Positions 12,527-23,045 of a stretch of 64,000 nucleotides of DNA are shown one piece after another. The stretch lies in the NCBI RefSeq assembly GCF_949628215.1, contig NC_134277.1:56926918-56990917 (forward strand). The letters are read 5' to 3'. Every line of letters starts with the position of its first letter. Positions within the stretch are counted from its first letter, which is position 1. Made by a program: the position numbers and the translations under genes. The notes under the pieces were generated by a model. That model had not been told where the DNA came from and did no database searches. It was given only the letters and a program-made list of their open reading frames with translations. This DNA is from Phalacrocorax aristotelis (Eukaryota; Chordata; Aves; Suliformes; Phalacrocoracidae).

Positions 12527-12994
12527 CCCTCACTTTAAATAGGAAATAGACAAAAAGGCAAACATACCAATTATTTAATGACATTTCTGCTACTGAAAAA
12601 GCACTTACCTGACATCTGGAAGGAACTAGAGGTTTTACTCTTTTCAAAACCACCTGAAGGCCTCGGGAGTGCATGTCTTCTTGTAAATCTGATTCAGATA
12701 ACTGAAAGTTGAGCTTCTAAATGACTCTGGGATTTGGAAAATACCGCTGGTTAATTCTTACGACAGTTATTTGATAATAGAGTCATATAATGAACCAAAT
12801 AATCTAGGATGGTATTAGCTTTCAGCAAATGTAAATTTCTATTCTGATTCAAAGGAGTGAGAAGGGTCTTACCCCTACAATAACCAAGCATGTTTAACAT
12901 TCCCACTGAACTTACTAGAATTTCACACACAAGTGAAGGTGATTGTGCAGGTAATGCAGGATCCATAGAACAGCAATATAAAGCCATTTATTAT

Positions 12995-13145
12995 TTTCAT
13001 TAATTGACAGATGTGAAACTAGTCCTTTTCACATGAAATTGCATTTTAATAATTGATTTATCCCCAGCCCCAATTAAAAATATCCTAAAATTCATAAATT
13101 TCTCAATTTAATGTAATAATCCTTTTCTCCACCTCATTAAAACTG
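12995..13145. promoter_or_regulatory. Cluster of TAAT-core (homeodomain-type) motifs
   Basis: CATTAATTGACAG (12998-13010), TTTTAATAATTGATT (13044-13058), CCCCAATTAAAAA (13068-13080) and CCTCATTAAAAC (13132-13143) lie within 150 bp on both strands. Such spacing is seen in vertebrate developmental enhancers, but AT-rich DNA yields these cores by chance. Confidence 0.2.
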
Positions 13146-14793
13146 GTCTTTGAACCAGTCATTATTCTATGCTTTATAACTCTAAGGAACAAGTCTAGGT
13201 TCTGCTCCAGTGATTTACTTCTGGCTGTGATGCTTAGCTGATAATATTTCATTTAGAAATTAATCATATTCTCCTATTGTTGAAGTTTTTACAAAAATGA
13301 AATTTGTGAAAATCAGATATATGCCCTTTATTGAGCTGAGGGGGAGCATGTTATTTGTTTTCCATTCTCCATACAAATGCTGCCTTATAAGATGGCTGAG
13401 TGTGAGAAAGTTATAACATCACTCTGCAAAACGATAAAATTTGGCACGATACAGGGATTCTGTAGTTCCTGAGATAGCAAAGAGGACCAGCCCTTCCTTT
13501 TTCACTGCTCAAACTCCTGAGGTCTACACATTTATAACATATTAAAAAAAACAGTTCCCTCCCACAGCAATAACAAATTGCAGAGTGTCTACCAAAGCTT
13601 AAAGGACAGCCTTCAAAAAGTGACAAGGAAAAGAAAACACGTTCACAGTCCTTCTATTTCACAGGTGTGGGCTTAAACACATGTTGCCTGTAGTTTCCAG
13701 CCGCATGTACGGTAGCTTGTTAGAAAGCTTAGACTTGATCCTCATTGACAGCCATAAGACTGAAAAATATGTTGGGGCAGGATGTAAATCCGTACAAATA
13801 TTGGAGATACAGCAATGGGAAAAAAGAAATCTTCCCACAGCAGCAATGAGGAGGAAGTACGTATTTTGAACTAAAAGGTTAACCTTGAGGATAAGCTTAT
13901 TACTTCGTGGTGCTGTCACACGAGGCACTGTCACAAATGACTGCCAACCTGTAATCACTTGGAGATAGGTACTGTATGGTCTTTGTGGAAACTGCAAATC
14001 TACGTCACAGAATGAGTAAAGGTCTGCCAAAGATGGGCTGGATAGTGATGACAACTGAGTGCAAATCCCACACCAAGCACTCACTTGTGACCTAATGGAA
14101 GATTAGCGTTTGCAAAGAGGTGCAATACAACCTGAAGAGTGCAGGCGATTCCTGAAAATTTGTATTCCTATGCACCAGGGCAGACCGTAAGTTTCCAATC
14201 TTCTGTAATTTGTCTTGAATTGCACTGGGAATCAGTGTGGTGCAGGGATTCTCTTGTGATGCCGTTTCTTCTCCAACCTAAGGCCATCATAAAGATCTTG
14301 GGTTGGATAACAGATTACAAGGTCAGATCTCTGCTACCAAGGTTCATAACGTGTGGCTTGCCCTGTCATGGATTCCTTGCCTGCATGGGTTTTGGAAGAA
14401 CAAAATCACTCCACAGGGTTTATTTCCAGTTAGAGGCAACTGTTTAATTGTTCCTTGAGTTGTCTTCCTCTCACATGGAGGAGGCAGTATTCCTGGTGCT
14501 AGGGAAGATTAAGTCACATTACTATGTGATTTTTAGTGGAATGATTGATATAGGTGCATCTGAGATCAGACTTCGGTATGCTGTGTGCTGCCAAAGCAGT
14601 CCCAAGTCGTCTGAATGCTCCTTAGAGGCTGGGCTCTCAGTGCAGGCTGGGCTGCACCCTTCCTCCGCAGGGGAAGGAGGGCCAGCCCAAGAGAAAGGCC
14701 AGATCACAGGGCCACCTATCCCACTTATTTGTAGCTGAGTTTTGCACTGTGTTCTCTCAGATGTAAAAATGGGAAGAAACTGTGAATATTTAA

Positions 14794-14812
14794 GGGGGGG
14801 TGGTGGTGGTGG
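14794..14812 (+). repeat. G7 followed by (TGG)4
   Basis: Seven G then four TGG units; a compact run able to form a two-layer G-quadruplex. Confidence 0.85.
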
Positions 14813-15589
14813 AATTTATTTCCTTGGCACCACTTCTGTCTTTTTCTCTGATCTGTAGTTTCTCATATGCCTTCATATCCAACATCTGCTTGCTGGATTG
14901 GATTGTGAATACACACTGGATGCCTCATTATGGGTAGATTGTAATCTCTCTGTACATAAATTAATCTTTTTACCAGTCTGGTTTTGCTGTCAGCTTGTTA
15001 TGTTGGTGGCCTTTGAGACTTTATTGCACTTTCTGCTGATGAAAGAAAGAAAGTTTTGCATTAGAGATTATAACCTCCAGAGCCAGGGGGAAGGATGGAA
15101 TATGCTTAAACAGGCTAATTCGAAGTCTTTCAGGAGAGGTGAACAGAAGAGCAGGTGAACCAGAGTCTCATCTATCCCACAGTGTGGTGGCAGTAATCAG
15201 TGTGTATTTTGAAGGGAAGATAAGGAGAGTGCAGTGTTCCCATTACATCCTTCTTGCTTCTGGCAAATTTCAGGAATGAGCTGAAGAATGTTCCTGAACC
15301 ATTGTGTTTAATAGCTAATGACTTTTGGTTAAAGAAATCTGATCCTCCCTTCGGTCAGTAATATGTACTGAATAATGTCTTCAGATCCTTGCCAGCCAAG
15401 TTTTCCATGAATCTTTGAAGGTCTGTGGAAATTTGTTGGGCTCATTTTTCAGTTTCTTGTTATTCAGATCAGCAGAGCCCCTCCAGCTGAGGCCATCTAA
15501 GGATCTGACCTTTGGATTCATGTCTGCACTAGTGTTCTTTTTGCTGCTGTTATGCTAGCATTTTGCCACTGTCTTCACTGCAAATAGTT

Positions 15590-15613
15590 CATAGAATCAT
15601 AGAATCATAGAAT
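15590..15613 (-). repeat. CR1 3'-terminal octamer repeat, three units
   Basis: Three perfect head-to-tail copies of an 8-bp unit (ATTCTATG read on the element strand) end the element. In CR1 these replace a poly-A tail and are thought to be the start point for target-primed reverse transcription. The exact copies fix the insertion edge at 15590. Confidence 0.95.
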
Positions 15614-15685
15614 GTCCTGAGCTGGAAGGGACCCACAAGGATCATCAAGTCCAACTCCTGTCCCTGCACAGGACAACTCCAAAAT

Positions 15686-18345
15686 TCACACAGTGTGTCT
15701 GAGGGCGTTGTCCAAGTGCTTCTTAAATATGGTCAGGCTTGGTGCCGCGACTGCTTCTCTGGTGAGCCTGTTCCACTGCTCCACCACCCTCTGGGTGAAG
15801 AACCTTTTCCTAATATCCAACCTAAACCTCCCCTGGCACATCTTCCTGCCATTCCCTTGGGTCCTGTCATTGGTTGCCAGAAAGAAGAGATCAGCGCCTG
15901 CCCCTCCTCCTCACCCTGTGAGGAAGCTGCAGACCGCAGTGAGGTCTCCCCTCAGACTCCTTTTCTCCAGGCTGAATAAATCAAGTTACTTTAGCTGCTC
16001 CTTGTACAGCTTCCGCTCTAAATCCTCCGCCAACTTCGTGGCCCTCCTCTGGGCACCCTCTAGTAGCTTTATATCCTTAATGTACTGTGGCACCCAAAAC
16101 CTTACACAGTACTCAAGGTGGGGCTGCACCAGTGCAGAGTAGAGTGGGACAATCCCCTCTCTTGACCAGCTGCAATACAGCGCTTGATGCACCCCAGATC
16201 ACAATTGGCGCCCTTGGCTGCCAGGGCACACTGTTGGCTCATGTTCAACTTGCCATCGACCCATACCCCCATATCCCTCTCTGGAGAGCTGCTCTCCAGC
16301 GTCTTGTTCCCCAGTGTGTATGTACATCCAGGCTTGCTGTGCCCCAGGTGCAAAATCTGTCACTTGCCCTTGTTAAACTTCATACGGTTGGTGATTGCCC
16401 AGCTCTGTAATTTGTCTAGATCCCTCTGCAGGGCCTCTCTGCCCTTGAGAGTGTCAATGGCTCCTCCCAATTTTGTGTCATTCTCAAATTGAATTATTAT
16501 TTGTTCAAGTCCTGCATCCAAGAAAATTATGGAGATATTAAAGAGTACTGGCCCTAGGATGGATCCTTGCAGAACCCTGCTAATGACTGGCTTCCAGTCC
16601 AGTGTAAACCTATTTATTATGACACTTTGAGCCCAACCTGTCAGCCAGTTGCTCACCCACTGCATTATGCATTTTTCCAGCTGTGTGCTGGGCATTTTGT
16701 CCAGGAGGATACTGTGAGAGATAGTATCGAAAGCTTTACTGAAATCCAAAAAGATTACATTGACTGGCTTCCGTTGGTCAACTAGGTGGGTAACCTTGTC
16801 ATAGAAAGAAATTAAGTTTCTTAAGCAGGACTTTCCCGTCGTGAACCCATGCTGGCTGGGACCAATGACTGCATTGTCTTTCAGGTGTTTTTCAACAACT
16901 CCCAGAATAATCTTCTCCATAATTTTGCCAGGCACAGAAGTGAGACTGACAGGCCTGTAGTTACTGGGATCATCCCTATTGCCCTTCTTGAAGATTGGGA
17001 CAATGTTTGCCAGTGTCCAGTCAACTGGGACCTCTCCAGATTACTAAGAGCATTGAAAAATCATTGCGAGGGGTCTTGCTGTGACATCAGCCAGCTCTTT
17101 AAGTACCCTTGGATGAATCTCATCAGGCCTCTTCAACTTAGGGGGTCCAGCTGGAGCAACAAGTCCCACACAAATTTGAGGTTGATTGGGAGTTTATCAT
17201 TCCCACAGTCATGGTTCTCTAGCCCAGGGCTCTGGGGGTCCCAGAGACCATCATCGGTATTGAAGATTGAGGCAAAGAAAACATTAAACATCTCTGCCTT
17301 ATCTATGCCCCTGTTTGTGAGGTGACCATGCTCATCAAGTAACAGGCCAATATTATTTCTGGCCTGCCTTTTGCCATTAACATATTTTAAAAAGCCATTT
17401 TTAGTGTCCCTCACAGTACCGGTCAGTTTCAACTCTAACTGAGCTTTGGCTGCACAAATTCGTCCCTACAGTGGCAAGCAGCATCTCTGTAGTCCTCCCA
17501 TGTCACCTGACCTTGCTTCCACTGGCCATATACTTTCTTATTTCTAGAAGAAGATCCCTGGTCAGCCAGGCTGAAATTCTGCCTCGCCTGCTTGATTTCC
17601 TATGTTTTAGAATTGCCTGCTTCTGTGCGCTTAGGAGGTGATACTTAAAAAGTGACCAGCACTGATGGACCCCAGCACCTTCAAAAGCTTTTCCCCAGGG
17701 ACCTTAGTAAGTAGTTCCCTGAGCAACCTGAAATCTGCTCTCCCAATAACCAGAGTTGAGGTCTTGCTGGCAATTCTGCTACCATAGATTTTAAACGTGA
17801 CTGCTTCATGGTCGCTGTGATCAAGGCAGCCACCAGTCACCACTTCACCCACAAGACCCTCTCTGTTAATAAGAAACAAAGCAAGGAAGGCACCTTTCCT
17901 GGTCAGTTCCCTTAGTACCTGTACCAAGAAGTTATCGTCCAAATAATTTAGGAATCTTCTGGACCAGCTGTATGGTATTCCCAGTTGACATCTGGCAAGT
18001 TGAAGGACAAGAGTGGATGACTAAGAGGCATCCCTTAGTTCCTTAAGGACTAACTCATCGGTGTCACCCTTCTGGCTGGGTAGCCTATAGTAGACTCCCA
18101 TGACAACATCTGCTTTGTTTGTCTGTTCCTTAATCCTTACCCAAGGCTCTCAGCTGTGCTATTGCCAACTGCAAGCTCCATGCATTCCAGCTCTTCCACT
18201 ACATGCAATGCCACCTCCCCCCCTCGCCTGCCCTGCCTAGCCCTCCTGAACAGCCTCTAACCATCCATCATGGCACACCAGCCACAGAGCTCATCCCACC
18301 AGGTTTCACTTATGCCAGTGGTGTCATAGCTCTGGGTAACGTGAT
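15686..18345 (-). pseudogene. CR1 ORF2 remnant (EN-RT), copy 1
   Basis: Broken reading frame of the CR1 endonuclease/reverse transcriptase, which in a live element nicks DNA and copies its own RNA at the target site. Read 5' to 3' on the minus strand: an endonuclease start with ETWWDE near 18300 and LFRRARQGRRGG near 18245; a worn GDFN box near 17985, reduced to FNLPDV; SDHEA near 17815, carrying the catalytic histidine; then a linker and the reverse transcriptase (191-codon open piece, 16360-16935). The reverse transcriptase keeps FLDFSKAFDTISHS, but PQGS has become LQGS. The catalytic FADD has become FEND at 16477-16488. The C-terminal part is open at 15986-16192 and can be followed across frame changes to a stop at 15686-15688. 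At least four frame changes and several stops break it, so no product is expected. Confidence 0.93.
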
Positions 18346-18350
18346 GATCC

Positions 18351-20296
18351 ATGTAACTGGTAAAGAGTCTGACTGGCAAAATTCAAAGAAGTAAGAAGGG
18401 AAGGCTGTTTCTTCTTTCTACACGGCCTTTGGGAGTGAAAAGGCTTTTCATTAGTTGTTAGGTGTGTATACATATGTCTGTATATTTGAGAAATAATTTT
18501 CCAAAATTTTATGGTCTCATAAACACGCTGGGTTTCATCTTTTAAAAGCATGGGCCTGGTACATGATAGGAAAAAAGAACTTTTGTTCTGAAAGAGCTTT
18601 CTCAGTCATAAACCATGCATTTAGCTACTGAACTTGCCCACATTTTGTTACTGTTTTCCCTCCAAGTATACAATACAGTGTCAGATTAGACATTCTACAG
18701 TGTATTACAAGTCTTCCTTTTAGTTTCACATAAACAAAACCGATAAATATTGTCGATCAGAGTTTCTATTTTTTAACTGCATATGGTGAAGCTGTGGTCA
18801 TGAGCAGTGTAAGCCCAGGCAGCTTTTGTAGCTCCCTTTGCTGACACTAAAGGTTTTGTAATTTTCTTTTTAATTTCTTTGAACTATAAATAGAAGAAAT
18901 GTACTGCAATGCTTTATTCCTGATGACAGAATATACAGCAGTCCATATGCCTGAATTTTGGCTCAGTATCGGCCAGATAGATGTTTGTAGTTTTTCATGT
19001 GCTATTGATGATTCAAGGGTTAGATAAATTTACTGTAGTGGGAGGTATTGGCAGAAGTAATACTTGTGTAAACATGATCCTTTTAGTTATAAAATAAAAA
19101 CTACCACTAAATCACTTTACTCCCAGTTGCACACATCCAGAAGTTCTTTCTCATTCCATGGGACAAGGCTTGGTAAGTCCCTTCTGGTCATGAGTTGCTT
19201 TCAGGGGATGATTTAAACTGTAGATATTTCTGTTGTGTTCTGCTAGGAAATGGATTGGCAAACCAAGTTAAACACAGTACATTTGTATCCTGGTTCTCAG
19301 TGTCAAGAAGTGTAACAGAGATGCATTTCAAGGGTGTTTGCTTTGGTTTCATACATTAAGGTGGTAAATAGGCCACTTGTTAGTAGCTGATATGTTGTGT
19401 ATGTCCATGTACATCCATGCAGAGTTGGTAAACCCATATGTAATAGTTGTCTGTTATTGGCACTAAGACTGCTGATTCATCTCCAGATGCAGTTTCCTGC
19501 CTGGGAGCTTTTATGCAGTGCAACGCAAAAAATCTTAATTTAAATCTTTTTTCGCTATTAATTTTCAATCCAGTTGCTCACTGATTTGGAAACTTTCTTC
19601 TATGAATTGCACCTAACTGCATTACTATAGCATCGCATTTTTATTGTTTTATGCAATATTTGTTAGTGACCTCCAAATTCAGATCGAACTTGAACATGAA
19701 ATGAAAGATAATCATGGCTTTTGCTAGCTGGGAATGATCTTGTAGGTCACTTTTTGGATTTTCTGACACGCAGTGAGTGCTTGACTTGTACCTTCTTTTA
19801 AGTCATACGATTAAAACCTTTGTAGGCCCACGTGGTAAGGATTTCTCATAAAAGAGAAATGTTCAGTTAGCCATTTACATCAGTTTTGGGTTTGTGCTGG
19901 TTTGACAAATGTAATAGATCTGGGGATCTGGAATATGGGGTCTTAGATAGTTTGGTGTACTTACGGTATGTAAACACCAAGCTGGTTTGTTTGTTTGTTT
20001 TCTCTGCATTTTAGAAACAAGGAACCTAAGGCATGAAAGATTTCAGGTCTCTCCCCTCGCCCCCCGCCCAGCAGTTTTGCTGTCCAAAATTTCAGGGGAG
20101 CTGAGTATTTGGAGCTCTGTCAGAACTCAGTCAAAGCTTAGTATCTCTTAAAAGCAGTCTGTACTTACTTGAGCTCCTAAATACAGACGTAGAAGCAAAC
20201 TCTTAAGAGCTGTTTAAAAAGATGTACACCTAAATACTACTTCGTAATATTATAGGTATTTATGAAGAACATGCAGTTGGTGTTTGTGTGGGTACT
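18351..20296. other. Non-coding, no gene seen
   Basis: Unique AT-rich DNA beyond the CR1 5' end. It contains a perfect MEF2-type CTATAAATAG at 18884-18893 as an isolated motif. Confidence 0.7.
19985..20000 (+). repeat. (GTTT)4 microsatellite
   Basis: Four exact GTTT units. Confidence 0.9.
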
Positions 20297-20373
20297 TGCA
20301 TATATACCTATGTATATACGTATCTGTATGTGTATCCATATATATATACATGCATGTACAGTATCTGTATACA
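20297..20373. repeat. AT/GT alternating purine-pyrimidine tract
   Basis: A stretch of TATA, TGTA, TACG and CATG steps, with the core TATATATACATGCATGTACA near 20340. It is an imperfect TA/TG microsatellite with many self-complementary steps. Confidence 0.75.
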
Positions 20374-22719
20374 AAATATGATAAAATAGCAATGCTTTGA
20401 TTGAATTTAGGCCACATATTTATGGCTTCCTTCTGGGAAGGCAATACCATTAGTGGTGTCCTGGGAACACACTTGCTACTTTCTTCAAGAGATCTTTATC
20501 AAGCGTCAAGTGATTCAAAAGATCTGGAGGTCCAACACTCACAGGACATATCAGAAAATTTCAATGTTGAGGTTACGGTTCTTTGGGGTGCTGGCTGCTG
20601 TCATACAAAGCAGTGATCCCAAGGAGCTGGCAAGAATTACGTGGCATTTCACAGCACGGGGTGTTCTGTTCCCATTGGCTAGGTCATTATATTTGGGGAA
20701 AAGTTTGAGTCAAAAGGCATTATTTTATTGGATTGACTTCAACAAGTAATATACAATTACGCACACAACCTTTCTCTGTGTGACTCAGGCGTGTGGTTTT
20801 TTGAAGGATGAAAAGTGGTGTTATCTACAGCCCAGAAAGGTTTTGTTTGACAGTTCTGATAATCCCTTATGAACATCCCCAGATTACAATTCTGATTTTG
20901 CTCTTCAAATTTTTTTCCCCCCACATCTGGCCACGCATTCATATATACCATGTACGTACATATAGCCAAACTGTTTGTTTTTAGTGCTGTGACTTACAAA
21001 AGATGGCTTCAGGAAGAAACTGTAAGCAAAGATTATTTGGAGAAGCAGTGGATGGCACTGTTGGATTATAATTATAAGGCAATAAAGCATGCAAATTATA
21101 AATTACAGTATTTTTTGAAAAATACATAAGCTACATTATACAATCCTCAAAAGGTATGAAATGAGGTTAAGCCTCAGTGGAATGTGACATTCAGATGGGT
21201 GTTGTTGCTCTACGGCATATTACAAAAACCAGTTGGGGTCAGCTGAAGAGAGGCCACGCCAGTTTTGGATCCAACATTTTGTGGCATCTCCCTCACCCCA
21301 GAACTGCTGCTTATGAAGGACATTTTTTGCATTGACGGGTCCAGCTGCTAAGAGGGAAGAAGGGCTGGTGGCAGTATGGAGCTGTGCTGGGATGCTGGAG
21401 CAGGGCTGCTGCTTCAGCCTTTGCAGGTGGGCTTGCGTTTGCTGTCAGGAGTTGAGAGGTCCTGTAGGGTGCCAGCAGCCTGCAAACAGTTCATGTAAAA
21501 ATGGGGGCATCTGTTCCCATGCGGTGCAAAGGCCTATGCACACCTTGAATCACATTCATCTCGAATATGCTAAGAAAAGCATCAATTTTGACATAATTTT
21601 GGGCTGATCATGTGTACAGAGGTGAATTTTACCCTGCCTTAATGTTTCTCCTTTGGGATACTTCTTGTTCTTGGCTTTCCTTGGATTGGGCTATGAAGGG
21701 ACATTTGTTGCATGGTGGACCTGGCTTTTCCCTTGTGTTGTAAATATTTATTTACTTTTTCACTGCACTGCTTCCATGGACAGATTCATAGAGGTGGACA
21801 AGACAAGGAACAAACATTTTTGAGTGCTTGTTCCACTGCAACAATCAAAAAAATTCCTATTATTTATTAGTGACCACAATGAAATTAAAAAACCGCAACA
21901 GCAAAAATAGGTGAACTTGTGTTAAAGCACAACCTGGTGAAAAAGCTCCAATTCTTTCTTTGCAGTCAGGCAGATGCTATGTTTGTTTTTTTTTTCCAGA
22001 TCTTTCCCAGTAGCAGGCTCCTCCCTCACAGCTTGTGCTCCGTCGTGCTCCTACACAATATGATGTGTCAGTCTCTGCATACTGCCTGATCTCTATTTTA
22101 TACTGTGTGCTTTTCTGGCAGTGAAAATTCCCACTCCACCTGCTTTGCAATTGCCAGAGGGTGCAGAAGGGTGCACACAGTCTTAGGGGCCAGGGAGATA
22201 GCCCTAAAGGTGTTTTCTCTCTTCTTTCAAGGAGTAGCAGGCCACAGCAGTCAGGCGCTGCATTTTTAAAGATGACAAAGCAAGCTGAGGTATGTGGTGG
22301 AAGCTGTTTAACCTGCATCATGTAGGGTTCAAACCTTAAATGCTTTTATACCAGAGTCAGGCTGTCCCACTCATTGCATTTTGAAAGGGGGAACGTAGCT
22401 CCTGGTGCCACCCTAGAAAGGGAAAGAAATTAAAGGAGGTTTAAAAATAAATACAAAATGGTACTCTGGAGGAAAATACCTGCTGAACCAGCCTTGATGG
22501 GAAGCAGCTGCTTTCAGCCAACTGCTCAAGGAAAGCCAGAGGTTCCAAAGACACGGAAAGAGGTGAAGAGGAGGGAGCAAGAGGAGAGCAGAGGCTGAGG
22601 CGATGGGGTGGAAGGTTGTGGGAGTACTGATTGTACCATCCACTTAGCTCCTGCCCTTACTCCAGCCACGGTGCATCACCCTGGAGCTGCAGAAATGGGA
22701 ACCCATGCTGTACGCGGCA
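20374..22719. other. Non-coding, no gene seen
   Basis: Unique sequence. 21320-21520 is GC-richer and gives a 91-codon plus frame with no motif; 22550-22620 is GA-rich. Confidence 0.7.
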
Positions 22720-22776
22720 TGGGGGAAGGGGGGGAGAATAAAACCAGATGTCAGATGGGAGGGGGGGAGGAGGAGG
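22720..22776 (+). repeat. G-run cluster
   Basis: Runs of G5 (22721), G7 (22728), G3 (22757) and G7 (22761), then GGAGGAGG. It can satisfy the usual G-quadruplex pattern on the plus strand. Confidence 0.75.
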
Positions 22777-22867
22777 TTTGTTAGAAATACAAAATACTGT
22801 TTGTTTTTTAAAATAAAAAATAGTAGGAAGTGTGATGAAGGAAGCTGAGTGTAGGCGGGTAGGAGTG

Positions 22868-22928
22868 CAGAAGGAAGAGAAAAGGAAAGGAAGGGGGGAG
22901 GAGAGATCTGAGGAGAGGTGAAGGGGAC
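22868..22928 (+). repeat. Purine-rich (GA) tract
   Basis: About sixty bases, nearly all A and G, with a G6 run in the middle. A second looser GA-rich stretch lies at 22550-22620. Confidence 0.75.
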
Positions 22929-22981
22929 ATCAGGGCAGTGGTCTCTCCTTTAACTCGGTATACCATTTGAAATGGCTATAT

Positions 22982-23045
22982 ATAGTTAAGAAATGCTAAC
23001 ATATGGCACTCATATAGCATATGGCACTCAAAATAGTTAAGAAAT
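22982..23045 (+). repeat. Nested local duplication
   Basis: ATAGTTAAGAAAT occurs at 22982-22994 and 23033-23045. Between these, CATATGGCACTCA occurs at 23000-23012 and 23018-23030. All four copies are exact 13-mers in the order A-B-B-A, all in the same direction. Confidence 0.9.

Larger units (their letters stand above)
12527..15589. other. Non-coding, no gene seen
   Basis: AT-rich at 12980-13340, the TAAT cluster being part of it, and more mixed after 13900. A 141-codon minus frame (13659-14084) has no recognisable fold or flanking splice pattern. Confidence 0.7.
15590..18350 (-). mobile_element. CR1 LINE retrotransposon, copy 1, 5'-truncated
   Basis: This is a chicken-repeat-1 type non-LTR retrotransposon inserted on the minus strand. 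Its 3' end is at 15590-15613, where the plus strand reads three exact copies of CATAGAAT, the standard avian CR1 tail. About 95 bp of 3' untranslated region follows, then the remains of the single large ORF2 (endonuclease plus reverse transcriptase). The 5' limit is uncertain. Protein similarity fades about 15 residues before the endonuclease ETWWD motif, near 18345, so ORF1 and the start of the endonuclease are missing, as expected from incomplete reverse transcription. About 2.8 kb remains, against roughly 4.5 kb for a full CR1. Frameshifts, stops and a changed catalytic site show it is dead. Its 3' untranslated sequence differs clearly from that of copy 2, so the two belong to different CR1 subfamilies. 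Confidence 0.96.

Noticed and set aside
13659..14084. 141-codon open frame on the minus strand
   Set aside because: No recognisable domain and no splice context; length within the chance range.
15693..16142. 149-codon open frame on the plus strand
   Set aside because: It is the antisense shadow of the CR1 copy 1 reverse-transcriptase C-terminus.
18884..18893. Perfect MEF2-type site CTATAAATAG
   Set aside because: A single 10-bp motif with no cluster or conservation evidence.
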